From the NCBI GenBank assembly GCA_964455905.1, contig CAYVYN010000002.1:248001-312000 (forward strand): a stretch of 64,000 nt of DNA, in the 5' to 3' direction. Made by a program: the position numbers and the translations under genes. Origin of the DNA: CAIJXB01 sp964455905. GTDB lineage: Bacteria > Chlamydiota > Chlamydiia > Chlamydiales > Rhabdochlamydiaceae. This document shows positions 49,877 to 59,316 of the stretch, in pieces; position 1 is the first letter of the stretch, and each line of letters starts with the position of its first letter. The notes beneath the pieces are model-generated. The model was not told where the DNA came from and did no database searches. It saw only the letters and a program-made list of their open reading frames with translations.

Positions 49877-52345
49877 TTAAATATCGAGATTCTTAACTGA
49901 TAGAGCATGCTGCTCAATAAATGCTCTTCTAGGAGGAACATCTTCCCCCATAAGCATAGTAAACATATGATCTGCTGCAATAGCATCCGGCAAGGTAACC
50001 TTTAAAAGAGTCCTTTGTTTAGGATCCATAGTAGTCTCCCAAAGCTGATCGGCATTCATCTCTCCTAGTCCCTTATAGCGCTGAATTTCAATGCCTTTTC
50101 GACCATTAATTCTTAAATGTTCTATTCCTTCTCTTAAAGAATAAATAGGGATTTCACTAGAATCTTCCGATATAACATCAAATAATTTAGCTTCAGCCAT
50201 AAAATACTCTTCAAAACTAAATTTAAAATTAGCTAAACGATCTCTCATTTCAGCCATTTTTTCTTCTTCAAAGAGTTCAACAAAAGGAAGACCTTTTGCT
50301 CTAAAAACAGTCATTTCTTCTGTTCTTTCTGCTTCAGGAATAGAGGCTATTTTTCTTTGATGTTGTTCTTTTTGCAGTTCCTCGTTCATTCTTTTAACTT
50401 CTGCAAAATCCTCTTCAGAAAAAATAAAACGACTGTTGTCGCCTAAATTCACCTGGAATCTTGGCAACTGACCTTGTTCATTTTTAGCTTTAAGAAACTC
50501 TTTAAAAGGAACTCCTTTTCTCTCAACAGACGCAATGAACGACTCAAGCTCTCTAATTGATTCGATTAAAAGATGAACCTGTTCCTTGTCTAAGATATCA
50601 CTATGACCAGTAAGCCTGATCTGAATATCACTAAGACCTAATTTTATAAGGTACTCATCCATTTCTTTTTCGGAGTGAATATATTGTCCTGTCTTCTTTC
50701 TTGTTACCTTATAAAGCGGTGGTCTAGCTATATAAATAAAATTATTTTCGACCAATGCCGGCATATGTCTATAAAAAAATGTAAGCAATAAAGTTCTAAT
50801 GTGAGATCCATCGACATCCGCATCCGTCATAATAATAATTTTATGATAACGAAGCTTCTCTAAATTAAAATTACCAGTTCCTACTCCACAACCAAAAGCC
50901 GAAATCATAGCGCCAACTTCTTGGTTTTGAAGAATTTTTTCTAAACGAGCTTTTTCGACGTTTAAAATTTTACCTCGAATAGGTAAAATAGCCTGAAAAC
51001 GACGATCTCTTCCTCCCTTAGCAGAACCTCCCGCAGAGTCCCCTTCCACAATATAAATCTCACAAAGTGAAGGATCTTTTTCTTGACAATCCGTCAATTT
51101 ACCGGGAAGTCTTGCGGAATCTAAAACAGTTTTTCTTAAAGTTAACTCTCGAGCCTTTCTTGCAGCCTCTCTTGCTTGAGCAGAAATAATCGCTTTTTCA
51201 ATGATCATTTTCGCTATTACAGGATTTTCTTCTAGGTAGACGGCAATATGTTCTCCCGTAATTTGTTGAACAAGGGCCCCTACATCATTATTACCAAGCT
51301 TTTGTTTAGTCTGTCCTTCAAACTGCGGATTAGGTACTTTTAACGAAATAACTGCAGTCATCCCTTCTCTAATATCATCTCCAGTAACAGAAACTTTTTC
51401 GTTTTTTAACAAGTTTGCATTTTTGATGTACTGATTAAAAACTCTAGTTAAAGCTGTAGAAAAACCAGAAACGTGCGTTCCCCCTAGTCTTGTAGCGATG
51501 TTATTAACATACGAATACAAGGTTTCTGAATAAGTATCATTCCACTGCATAGCGACTTCAAACTCAACAATGCCATCATGAAATTCTTTAGAGCCTTTAA
51601 TGTATATAGGCTTATTAAAAATCGGAACTTTGTTCTCATTTAAATAACTAACAAAAGAAACGATCCCACCTTCATAACAAAACGTAGCAGGAGGATGCTC
51701 AGTGTCTCTATCATCAATAAAATGAATAGTAATCCCTCTATTTAAAAAAGCCAATTCTCTCAAACGTTTTAATAAAACATCATATTCAAATACGGTGACA
51801 GAAAAAATAGTATCGTCAGGCCAAAACGTAACACGAGTACCTGTAGTAGATACTTCTCCCAAGGTTTTTAAATTGTGCTTAGGAATTCCTCTATTGAATT
51901 CCATTTCGTACATTTTTCCACCTTGTTTAACTTCTACAAGCATTTTCTTAGAAAGAGCATTTACACAAGAAACACCGACCCCGTGTAATCCACCAGAAAC
52001 CTTATACGTATTTTTATCAAATTTTCCTCCTGCATGCAAAATAGTCATAACTACTTCAAGAGCGCAAACATCTCTACCTTGTTTAATAGACTCTTTCTCA
52101 TGTTTTCCTACAGGAATTCCTCGACCATTATCTTCAACGCTCACGCTATGATCTTTATTAAGAACAACAGTAATTTCAGAGCAATGACCAGCAAGAGCTT
52201 CGTCAATGCTATTATCTACAACTTCATAGACAAGCTGATGAAGACCATTGGTATTTATATCTCCAATATACATACCTGGTCTTTCTCGAACTGCCTGCAA
52301 ACCCTCTAATACAGTAATGGAACTGGCATCGTATTCTTTAGTCAT
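49877..52345 (-). CDS. gyrB: DNA gyrase subunit B
   Basis: 822 residues. It is the ATPase subunit of gyrase. The GHKL fold has VYEVVDNSIDEALAGHCSEI, VEDNGRGIPVGKHEKE and VSGGLHGVGVSCVNALS. The TOPRIM domain has IVEGDSAGGSAKGGRDRRFQ, ILPIRGKILNVEKA and MTDADVDGSHIRTLLLTF. The C-terminal QRYKGLGEMNADQLWETTMD is the GyrB end. The length exceeds the usual 640 because of a long insert in the TOPRIM/tail half (about residues 540-740), of the same order as the E. coli insert. The DUF721 gene is upstream by 43 bp. Confidence 0.97.
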   Translation of the reverse strand: MTKEYDASSITVLEGLQAVRERPGMYIGDINTNGLHQLVYEVVDNSIDEALAGHCSEITVVLNKDHSVSVEDNGRGIPVGKHEKESIKQGRDVCALEVVMTILHAGGKFDKNTYKVSGGLHGVGVSCVNALSKKMLVEVKQGGKMYEMEFNRGIPKHNLKTLGEVSTTGTRVTFWPDDTIFSVTVFEYDVLLKRLRELAFLNRGITIHFIDDRDTEHPPATFCYEGGIVSFVSYLNENKVPIFNKPIYIKGSKEFHDGIVEFEVAMQWNDTYSETLYSYVNNIATRLGGTHVSGFSTALTRVFNQYIKNANLLKNEKVSVTGDDIREGMTAVISLKVPNPQFEGQTKQKLGNNDVGALVQQITGEHIAVYLEENPVIAKMIIEKAIISAQAREAARKARELTLRKTVLDSARLPGKLTDCQEKDPSLCEIYIVEGDSAGGSAKGGRDRRFQAILPIRGKILNVEKARLEKILQNQEVGAMISAFGCGVGTGNFNLEKLRYHKIIIMTDADVDGSHIRTLLLTFFYRHMPALVENNFIYIARPPLYKVTRKKTGQYIHSEKEMDEYLIKLGLSDIQIRLTGHSDILDKEQVHLLIESIRELESFIASVERKGVPFKEFLKAKNEQGQLPRFQVNLGDNSRFIFSEEDFAEVKRMNEELQKEQHQRKIASIPEAERTEEMTVFRAKGLPFVELFEEEKMAEMRDRLANFKFSFEEYFMAEAKLFDVISEDSSEIPIYSLREGIEHLRINGRKGIEIQRYKGLGEMNADQLWETTMDPKQRTLLKVTLPDAIAADHMFTMLMGEDVPPRRAFIEQHALSVKNLDI

Positions 52346-52388
52346 ATTTATATACCTTAAAATCCTCTACTTTAGTCTTTTTAGCTTA

Positions 52389-52727
52389 TTAGCCAAGACG
52401 AAACACAATATTTTGAATCTTAACCGATGGGAATTTTTTTTGCATCTGGATAAGCAACTTTACTTTCTCGTGCTGCATTAACAAACTATAAAGTGAAGAA
52501 TTTTTCACCTTAACAGTTAATATTCCGTTGATGAAAGATACAGCCGTAGTCATGGGAGCTAATCTCTCCCCTATCACCTCAGGCCACGCCAATAAAATTA
52601 AATCAGGCCTATCCTGGAAGCGAAAACTAGCTTTAGCAATCCACTCGGGCAAAAGATCTGATATTTCTTTTCCCGTGGGCTCAATCTCGTCATAATTCCT
52701 AGGCGTTCTTTTCAACTTTCTAGCCAC
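52389..52727 (-). CDS. DUF721 / DciA-like protein
   Basis: 112 residues from a GTG start. The DUF721 pattern is visible: LLPEWIAKASFRFQDRPDLI (helical) then LAWPEVIGERLAPMTTAV (W-x-x-x-x-G-x-x-x-A-x-x-T), then NGILTVKVKNSSLYSLLMQH, ending in beta/helix KVKLLIQMQKKFPSVKIQNI. DciA-type proteins load the replicative helicase in bacteria without DnaC, so the position just upstream of gyrB fits a replication role. That role is by analogy; the short N-terminal half is Lys/Arg-rich. Confidence 0.85.
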   Translation of the reverse strand: MARKLKRTPRNYDEIEPTGKEISDLLPEWIAKASFRFQDRPDLILLAWPEVIGERLAPMTTAVSFINGILTVKVKNSSLYSLLMQHEKVKLLIQMQKKFPSVKIQNIVFRLG

Positions 52728-52916
52728 TGCACACCCATCGTATCAGACTCAAACTATAGAGAATGACCTCGCAAAATAGCAACAAAAATTATCCAGAAAG
52801 AACGCCAACTTATCTATTTTTTCACCTTCCATTTTTTTTTAGATTTTAAATTCACAAAAAAAACAACAGACTCTATTCAAAAAAGAAGAAGATAAAATTT
52901 AAAACGAAACAATTCT

Positions 52917-54389
52917 TTAAAGAAGCCAAGACCTTAAGCCCATAGCAATCAGAAAATAAATAGACATCGATAAGAAATCATTAAACGCCGTAACAATAGG
53001 ACCCGATGCAACAGCTGGATCTATGCCAATTCGAACAAAAAATAAAGGAGAAAATACTCCCAGCAAAGTTCCCGCTAAACACGCTCCCATTAACCCCATC
53101 CCCACAATCACACCAACAGCCGCCGCTCCAAGAGCAGCCTCGGAGGTGCCGATAAAATCAAATAGGTAAACTAGGACTCCACAAAGAACACCAAAAATCA
53201 CTCCAGCACTCAATCCAATTAAAATTTCTTTAAAGATGGCCTCTCCCTTATTTTTTTTTGAAAGCATTCCTGTAGCCATGTTTCTCACCAAAATCGTACT
53301 ACACTGAATACCTATGTTCCCGGACATCCCGGTAATCAAAGGAACAAAAAAAAGAGCAAAAGTCAAAAAACCATCTTCATATCTTTGAAACCAGGTCATA
53401 ACTCCCACATTCAAAAGACCTGCGCAAAGAGTCACAAAAAGCCAAGGGGCCCTATAAAAAAATCGCTTCCCCAAAGATTCTTGCTCGCTAACCTTTTCTG
53501 CAGTACCCGCCATATTAGCAATAGTTTCATCCGCAATATCTTCAATAGCTTCAACAATATCTTCATGAGCAATAACTCCGACAAGAAGATTTTCAGAGTT
53601 TACAACAGGAATAGCTGAAAGCTGATACCTTTCAGCAAGCTCAACAACTTCTTCCCTAGAAGTTTCTGGATAAACCTTGTGAGCAACTGACTTCATAACC
53701 TGCTTAAGAGGTAGACTTGATGGATTAATTACAAGGTTTCTAGCTGGAACATATCCCTGTAACTCTCCATGGGCATTTAAAACAAAAACCCTATCAGCCA
53801 GATCTATCCCAGGATTATTTCGAACAAATCCAGCCACAGCACCTATAGTCATTTCCATTTGAAAAGCAAAAAACTCATTAGTCATTAAACGCCCAGCAGT
53901 ATTTCTTTGATGCTTTTTAATTTCTCGAATTTTTGAGGCTTTAATCGGATCTAATAAATCTAGAATTCTCCTAAAGCGCCTTTCTGAAACATCTTCTAAA
54001 ACATAAAAAGCATCATCCGGAGGCATGCTTTCAACTAATAATTTAGTTTCTTCATCAGATATATGCTGAAAAACAGCAACGCGAGTTCTGCTGTCCGTAT
54101 TAATAAGAAACTCCATCTTGGCAAAATGCCCAGAAAGATTGTCATATAAAATGGGTCTTTCGACAGCTGGAAGCCTAGATGCAGCGTAAGCCAAGTCTAT
54201 CGGGGAATACTCAGAAACAATTTTAGCAACATCATGCAAAATAAGAGTTGACGTCTGCTTGTGAAAGGCCGCTTCTAATTTTTCTCCTAAAATATCAGCA
54301 AGCTGGGCTATCTTAGAATCCAACAAATTAGCAGGAACAAGAGACTCCTCCTCTAAAACAGGAGCTTCATCTTCAATAAATCCTTTCAT
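52917..54389 (-). CDS. mgtE: Magnesium transporter MgtE
   Basis: 490 residues. MgtE is a gated Mg2+ channel. The N domain (about residues 40-160, SMPPDDAFYVLEDVSERRFR) precedes two CBS domains (AHGELQGYVPARNLVINP, ... AIPVVNSENLLVGVIAHEDI). Five membrane helices follow: WLFVTLCAGLLNVGVMTWF, FLTFALFFVPLITGMSGNIG, ILIGLSAGVIFGVLCGVLVY, AAAVGVIVGMGLMGACLAGT and TAFNDFLSMSIYFLIAMGL. The pore motif is PLITGMSGNIGIQ, and DPAVASGPIVTAFNDFLS is typical. Length is at the upper end of the family, partly from a Glu-rich N-terminus. Monocistronic and divergent from typA. Confidence 0.95.
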   Translation of the reverse strand: MKGFIEDEAPVLEEESLVPANLLDSKIAQLADILGEKLEAAFHKQTSTLILHDVAKIVSEYSPIDLAYAASRLPAVERPILYDNLSGHFAKMEFLINTDSRTRVAVFQHISDEETKLLVESMPPDDAFYVLEDVSERRFRRILDLLDPIKASKIREIKKHQRNTAGRLMTNEFFAFQMEMTIGAVAGFVRNNPGIDLADRVFVLNAHGELQGYVPARNLVINPSSLPLKQVMKSVAHKVYPETSREEVVELAERYQLSAIPVVNSENLLVGVIAHEDIVEAIEDIADETIANMAGTAEKVSEQESLGKRFFYRAPWLFVTLCAGLLNVGVMTWFQRYEDGFLTFALFFVPLITGMSGNIGIQCSTILVRNMATGMLSKKNKGEAIFKEILIGLSAGVIFGVLCGVLVYLFDFIGTSEAALGAAAVGVIVGMGLMGACLAGTLLGVFSPLFFVRIGIDPAVASGPIVTAFNDFLSMSIYFLIAMGLRSWLL

Positions 54390-54558
54390 AAAAAACCCTC
54401 CCTAACACTTAGTCAAAAATATAGACCAGTTGAAGATATTCATAAAGATAAATATTACCCAATACCTTATTCGATAAATAATTCAAAAATTAAAAAATTT
54501 TAGTAGCTTTTTAAGTCTAAATCTCTTAGCATTTTCTTTTTCTTTTAATAGGAGACCT

Positions 54559-56391
54559 ATGTCCACACCAAATAAGTTTAAACCCGAAAAAATTAGAAAC
54601 ATCGCAATTATAGCCCACATCGACCATGGAAAAACCACTATGCTCGACGGTCTTTTAAAACAATCGAATGTATTTCGAGATAACGAAAAAGTTCCGGAAA
54701 GAGCTATGGATAGCTACGATCAAGAAAAAGAACGTGGTATCACAATTTTTGCTAAACACACTAGCATCTTTTTCGAAGATTATAAAATTAATATTATCGA
54801 CACACCTGGACACGCTGACTTTTCTGGAGAAGTGGAACGCGTTCTTGGGCTTGTCAACTGTGTTCTTCTCCTTGTTGATGCGCAAGAAGGGCCAATGCCA
54901 CAAACTCGTTTTGTTCTATCTCAAGCATTAAAAATGGGACTAAAGCCAATCGTCGTACTCAATAAGATAGATAGACCTTTTGCAGATCCAGATAGAGCTC
55001 TTAACCTTACTTTTGATCTTTTCGTAGAACTTGGCGCAACAGACGAACAACTCGACTTTGCTGTGTGTTACGCTTCTGGACTCGGCGGTTTTGCTGTAAG
55101 AGATCTTAAAGACCCTAGAGTTGACATGAGACCGTTGTTTGAACTTATCATAGAAAAAGTACCACATCCTCCAGGAAACATTGACCTACCTTTTCTTATG
55201 CAAGCTACAACGCTTAGTTACGACGATTTCGTAGGTAGACAAGCGTGTGGACGAATTCTGGAAGGAGTTGTAAAAAAAGGTCAAACCCTTACTCGTATAG
55301 ACAAAACAGGACATCCTACTCAGCACAAAATAGTTCGTATCGAAGGATATTTTGGACTTAAAAAAATAGAAATGGACGAAGGAAGCGTGGGCGATATCGT
55401 TAGTCTTTCTGGAATCCCTGATATTATGATTGGTGATACTCTTTGTGATCCATCTCACGTGGTACAACTACCTCCTATTACGTTAGCTGAGCCAACACTA
55501 TCTATAGAAATGATGGTTAACAACTCCCCTATGGTAGGAAAAGACGGAAAACACGTAACAATGAACAAAATTAGAGATAGACTTTTGCTTGAAAAAAGAG
55601 CAAACATATCTCTTAAAATTGAAGAAGTCGAAGGCGCAGATGATGCTATTCGAGTTTGCGGGCGTGGAGAGCTTCACTTAGCCGTTCTCATCGAAGCTAT
55701 GAGAAGAGAAGAGTACGAATTCACACTTTCTAAACCTAAAGTTATTATTAAAAAAATCGACGGTGTAGATCACGAACCTCTTGAAGTAGTACATATAGAA
55801 GTTCCTCAAGAATTCTCAGGCCCTGTTATTGAAGAGATGTCAAAAAGAAAAGGCGAAATGCGTTCTTTAAACACAAACGAACACGATATAACAACCATGG
55901 AATTCCTTATTCCAACAAGAGGTCTCATGGGTTATCGTAACGACTTTTTAACAGCGACTCGTGGTCTTGGAATTTTAACTTCAATTTTTGATAGTTATGT
56001 CCCTTGGAGAGGAGCTATTCCAGGTAGAGCTCGTGGAGTTCTTATTTCTAACGGCCCAGGAAAAGCCACATCTTACGCTTGCTTTAGCGTACAAGAACGA
56101 GGCGCTCTTTTTGTTGGACATGGAGACGAAGTCTACGAAGGGATGATTGTAGGCCAAAACAGCAGAGATAACGATCTTATAGTAAACGTCACAAGAGGAA
56201 AACAGCTAACAAACGTTAGAGCCTCAGGTAGTGACGAAAACATAATCTTAGTTCCGCATAGACGTTTCACTCTAGAAGAAGCTATTGATTTTATTGAAGA
56301 TGATGAACAAATTGAAGTTACGCCACATTTCATTCGTATTAGAAAACGTTTTCTAATGGAAAACGAAAGAAAGCGCTCTGGTAAGTCATAA
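54559..56391 (+). CDS. typA: GTP-binding protein TypA/BipA
   Basis: 610 residues. A translational GTPase of the EF-G family that helps ribosome assembly and stress growth. G1 AIIAHIDHGKTTMLDGLL, G2/effector ERGITIFAKH, G3 IIDTPGHADFSGEVERVL, G4 VVLNKIDRPFADPD. EF-G-like domains follow (GRGELHLAVLIEAMRREEYE, TRGLMGYRNDFLTATRGLG). The C-terminal BipA domain ends in Lys/Arg. All are normal. A strong terminator follows. Confidence 0.97.
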   Translation: MSTPNKFKPEKIRNIAIIAHIDHGKTTMLDGLLKQSNVFRDNEKVPERAMDSYDQEKERGITIFAKHTSIFFEDYKINIIDTPGHADFSGEVERVLGLVNCVLLLVDAQEGPMPQTRFVLSQALKMGLKPIVVLNKIDRPFADPDRALNLTFDLFVELGATDEQLDFAVCYASGLGGFAVRDLKDPRVDMRPLFELIIEKVPHPPGNIDLPFLMQATTLSYDDFVGRQACGRILEGVVKKGQTLTRIDKTGHPTQHKIVRIEGYFGLKKIEMDEGSVGDIVSLSGIPDIMIGDTLCDPSHVVQLPPITLAEPTLSIEMMVNNSPMVGKDGKHVTMNKIRDRLLLEKRANISLKIEEVEGADDAIRVCGRGELHLAVLIEAMRREEYEFTLSKPKVIIKKIDGVDHEPLEVVHIEVPQEFSGPVIEEMSKRKGEMRSLNTNEHDITTMEFLIPTRGLMGYRNDFLTATRGLGILTSIFDSYVPWRGAIPGRARGVLISNGPGKATSYACFSVQERGALFVGHGDEVYEGMIVGQNSRDNDLIVNVTRGKQLTNVRASGSDENIILVPHRRFTLEEAIDFIEDDEQIEVTPHFIRIRKRFLMENERKRSGKS

Positions 56392-56402
56392 TATTTAATA
56401 CA

Positions 56403-56444
56403 ATTTTCCCCTTAGGATTTATGCCTTTGGGGAAAATTTTTCTT
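56403..56444 (+). terminator. Terminator after typA
   Basis: The stem ttttcccc/ggggaaaa, with a partly paired 17-nt interior, is followed by TTTTTCTT, 12 bases past the typA stop. Confidence 0.8.
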
Positions 56445-56460
56445 GAAAAATAAATAAACA

Positions 56461-56491
56461 TAAAAAAAAGACGCCGCAAAAATGCGACGTC
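56461..56491 (-). terminator. Terminator of the CsaA-like membrane gene
   Basis: On the minus strand gacgtcgca/tgcggcgtc (9 bp with one G-T pair, loop of 4) is followed by a run of eight Ts. It lies 11 bp past the stop of the gene at 56502-57047. Confidence 0.85.
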
Positions 56492-56501
56492 CTAAAAACA
56501 T

Positions 56502-57047
56502 CTATGAATTCTTCCATAATCCAATTAAAGATAAAACAATAGCCGTTACACCTACAATATTCAAAATATTATTGTCGTTTATTGTTTGCTCTTTAAGGTC
56601 TTCTGGAGAAAAAACCAATCTCCTTCCCTCTTGAATATCTTTAGAGGGCTTTAATGGAATTTCACTGTCGCCTTCGTCTTCTGTAATAAGATAAAATCGC
56701 TGGTTTCCACTCTCGCAGTCTGGAATAAGATTTGTTAATACAGAAACCCGATTGCCAATTAAAGAATTAGACATTCCTGGTTTTATGTTTGAAGCAATAA
56801 TTTCTATCACTCTAAATCCCAAGCTAATATTTAAAAGATATGTTTTTTCACTTTTTACTGCATAGGAACTAGAATCAGATTCATAAAGAGCTGCATAAAC
56901 AACAGTTCCTATTCGAATATCTAGGTCTTTTAATTTCTGCAAACACTTCCCTTCTGGAATACTTAACGTTTTAAGATAATCTGAAACAATAATTCTATTA
57001 TTATCAAAATCAGCTAAACGAACTGATGTTCTACTCAAAGAAAACAT
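56502..57047 (-). CDS. CsaA/EMAPII-like OB-fold protein with C-terminal membrane anchor
   Basis: 181 residues. The middle (about residues 35-115) matches the tRNA-binding OB fold of CsaA and MetRS C-termini: LKDLDIRIGTVVYAALYE, TYLLNISLGFRVIEIIASNI, then SLIGNRVSVLTNLIPDCE (usually LxGRxVxxVxNLxP). Residues about 160-180 are one membrane helix (ILNIVGVTAIVLSLIGLW) with a short KNS end, so it is tail-anchored. Known CsaA proteins are soluble homodimeric chaperones or tRNA-binding domains; a membrane-tethered version is unusual. The domain call is by eye. The two-domain relative is 1.3 kb upstream on the same strand. A terminator follows. Confidence 0.65.
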   Translation of the reverse strand: MFSLSRTSVRLADFDNNRIIVSDYLKTLSIPEGKCLQKLKDLDIRIGTVVYAALYESDSSSYAVKSEKTYLLNISLGFRVIEIIASNIKPGMSNSLIGNRVSVLTNLIPDCESGNQRFYLITEDEGDSEIPLKPSKDIQEGRRLVFSPEDLKEQTINDNNILNIVGVTAIVLSLIGLWKNS

Positions 57048-57280
57048 GATATAAAACCCCTACTTTTTTTAAGTCCCTGGACTAAAAATTTTAGAAAAAG
57101 AATCAAAATTTAAAACAGAGAGTTCTTGAATTTTTTTAAATTCCTACTTACTCTGACCTTTAAATTCGTTAATTGCCTATCAACAGATGCAATAAGAATA
57201 GCTAATAAATAAGATCACCTATCTACTGAACTTTTTGATAGGAGAGCTGAATCCTTAGCATTCAACACACATAGGGTAGA

Positions 57281-57326
57281 TTTTTTATTGGGGTTCCTAT
57301 CCAAATAAAAGAACCCCAATAAAAAA
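57281..57326 (-). terminator. Bidirectional terminator after the HDO-like gene
   Basis: Near-perfect 15-bp inverted repeat: tttttattggggttc (57281-57295) with gaaccccaataaaaa (57311-57325), loop 15. It ends ten bases past the stop of the gene at 57336 and carries T runs on both strands. Confidence 0.9.
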
Positions 57327-57335
57327 TGAGCACAG

Positions 57336-58298
57336 CTATGGATCAAGGTGTGGTAAACGAGGGAAAGATAGAGGGGTATTTTGCAATCGTTCTGATTTAC
57401 AAATATCAGAACACCATTGAAAATTTAACCCGTAGCTTTCCTCAAATGCCAATAAAAAGCGAGCCTCATCAGTAGGAGCAATCGAAGAGCCAACCATTTT
57501 TTGCGTAAGCAGTTTATGATACTCTTCTTGAGGATCATCCCCTCCCACATGAACTTTAAAATACTCTAAAGACTCCTTATCTTTTTCTGGATAAAGACCA
57601 CTTAAACTATTCCAAAGAGCCTCAATCATTTGACCCGCATGCATCTCAAAAGCAACCATAGTGGCACAACGAAGAACAGGGTCTCTTGAACCAAGTCCTT
57701 GTGTCAACCGGATTAAATAGAGATCCGTTGGGTTTTTATAATTAGGAAGAATGTTTTTAGCAAAAACAGACTGAATATCTTTTTTTAATAAAGCAGCATG
57801 AAAATTTAAATTTGTATCTAAAAGCTGAGGAAGTGCTTGAATCCCTTTAGTCCGTAAAAGATAATTACCACCTGTTTCATCAAAACTCAAGAAAGCTCCA
57901 ACAACAAAGGATTCTTCCATTTCTTTAGAAACACCTTTATTTCGAAAGATGCAATCAAAAATTAAATCTTTATAAGCTCCAGCTTGTAAAAAAGGAAAAG
58001 CTTCTGACATAGCTAAATAAGAACCCAGAACTCTTTCTATATTTTCTCGGGTGATTTCCTTAGAAAATGGGTGTTCCTTATATTTTGTTTCAACAACAGT
58101 ATTTAAAGAGTCGACGATTTTCTTAGGGTCTACTAATGTAGATTTTATATTTTGCTCTTGGCGAATATTATCTGTTGGAACTGAAGAAAACTGTTTAAAT
58201 GAAACAGCAGTAACTTTTGTTAAAAGATGTAGATTTCCATCTAGTTGTCTAGATACCATCGGTACCACAGGACGCATTAAGCGCGAAATAGAATGCAT
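57336..58298 (-). CDS. Heme-oxygenase-like diiron (HDO-fold) protein
   Basis: 320 residues; assignment by motif. The start of the fold (KEHPFSKEITRENIERVLGS, then YLAMSEAFPFL) resembles the HP-x-x-x-x-L-x-x-G-x-L helix of PqqC, TenA and CADD proteins. Later come FEMH (E218, H220), E226, and YFKVHVGGDDPQEEYHKLL with H250, D254/D255, E258/E259 and H261, spaced like the metal ligands of heme-oxygenase-like diiron oxidases (H-x3-D/E-x2/x6-H). Chlamydial CADD belongs to this fold. The N-terminus (MHSISRLMRPVVPMVSRQL, then FKQFSSVP) is basic and amphipathic, like a mitochondrial presequence. It begins about nine bases after the tandem CsaA-like gene, with TAAGGAG before the ATG: one operon. Confidence 0.6.
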   Translation of the reverse strand: MHSISRLMRPVVPMVSRQLDGNLHLLTKVTAVSFKQFSSVPTDNIRQEQNIKSTLVDPKKIVDSLNTVVETKYKEHPFSKEITRENIERVLGSYLAMSEAFPFLQAGAYKDLIFDCIFRNKGVSKEMEESFVVGAFLSFDETGGNYLLRTKGIQALPQLLDTNLNFHAALLKKDIQSVFAKNILPNYKNPTDLYLIRLTQGLGSRDPVLRCATMVAFEMHAGQMIEALWNSLSGLYPEKDKESLEYFKVHVGGDDPQEEYHKLLTQKMVGSSIAPTDEARFLLAFEESYGLNFQWCSDICKSERLQNTPLSFPRLPHLDP

Positions 58299-58307
58299 AG
58301 TAACTCC

Positions 58308-59081
58308 TTAAGCTAATTTAAAACCGTTTTCTACAATTTTAGCAGGCTCCAAAACTGATCTTCCTCCAAAAGTGCATAAAATCGACTCATTTCCACTACC
58401 TAAAAAAAGCTCGATCTTGTCGTTTGGGTCTAAATTCGTAAGAACAAGGACTTGTCTACCAATTAAGGAATCAAGAGATACCTCGTTATTTAGCATAGCA
58501 ATACAGGTTCTCTTCCCCAATTCCCCTAAATTAATAGAAAAAAGAACTCTATTAACTATTCCCGTTAAAGGATGAAGATCTTGAAACTCTTCAAGAGTCC
58601 CAATCCTTAAATCAGCAGTCAAAAACTCTCCCCAATTTAAATCTCTAGAATTATGATCGAAAACTACATCTTCGGCTAAAAGACTTACTTTAGCCCCTAG
58701 AGCTACTTGAGAAGATGGCTTCATAAAAACAGTAGAAGCTCGTTTCTCTTCAGCATTTGAAGTTTCCTTTTGCACACCTGTGATGAGGCAATCAGACATG
58801 TTTTTTCCTATTTGCTTTCTTGGAAAGTTAATTACAGTAAGCAAACGCTCACCAGTAATTTCCTCTACAGTATGATTAGCACAAAGTTGTGCAGAGCTTG
58901 TATAAACATCTTTCTTATATAGCGCTTTATGCTCTGCCATAAGAAGTTCATTGAAACAAAGCCTAATCAAATAGGCAGGTATACTTGCCGAAGGATTCGG
59001 CTCTACGCGGATTGCTTGACCTACAGTCATGCAAATCTTCTGAAAATCAAGATAACTCACAGATCTTAAAACAGCTGACAT
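58308..59081 (-). CDS. Tandem CsaA-like (tRNA-binding OB-fold) protein
   Basis: 257 residues containing two OB-fold units. Unit 1 (about residues 8-105): YLDFQKICMTVGQAIRVEP, SSAQLCANHTVEEITGERL, TVINFPRKQIGKNMSDCLI, a very close fit to CsaA's last segment (VVNFPPKQIGPFMSEVLVLG). Unit 2 (about 150-245): FLTADLRIGTLEEFQDLHP, FSINLGELGKRTCIAML, SLIGRQVLVLTNLDPND. A linker of about 45 residues joins them. CsaA is a dimer, so a covalent pair could mimic it; a tandem arrangement is not one I know. AGGAAG precedes the ATG. The HDO-like gene follows after nine bases. Confidence 0.75.
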   Translation of the reverse strand: MSAVLRSVSYLDFQKICMTVGQAIRVEPNPSASIPAYLIRLCFNELLMAEHKALYKKDVYTSSAQLCANHTVEEITGERLLTVINFPRKQIGKNMSDCLITGVQKETSNAEEKRASTVFMKPSSQVALGAKVSLLAEDVVFDHNSRDLNWGEFLTADLRIGTLEEFQDLHPLTGIVNRVLFSINLGELGKRTCIAMLNNEVSLDSLIGRQVLVLTNLDPNDKIELFLGSGNESILCTFGGRSVLEPAKIVENGFKLA

Positions 59082-59316
59082 CGTTACTCTTCCTATATTT
59101 ATAATAAATTTACAAAAAAAACAGAAAAAACTCGCAAATTCTTAACACAAAAAAGTGTTAATTTTGCTTAAGAACATGCTAGCGAGCGAAAATATACCAT
59201 CGAGTGATTTGAGAACTCAAGATCTTTTATGAAAATTTCACACAAAAAATATTCAAAATAGATTTCAAAAAACATTTCTCTAAAAAAAACATAAATAACA
59301 AATTTAAAATATATAA

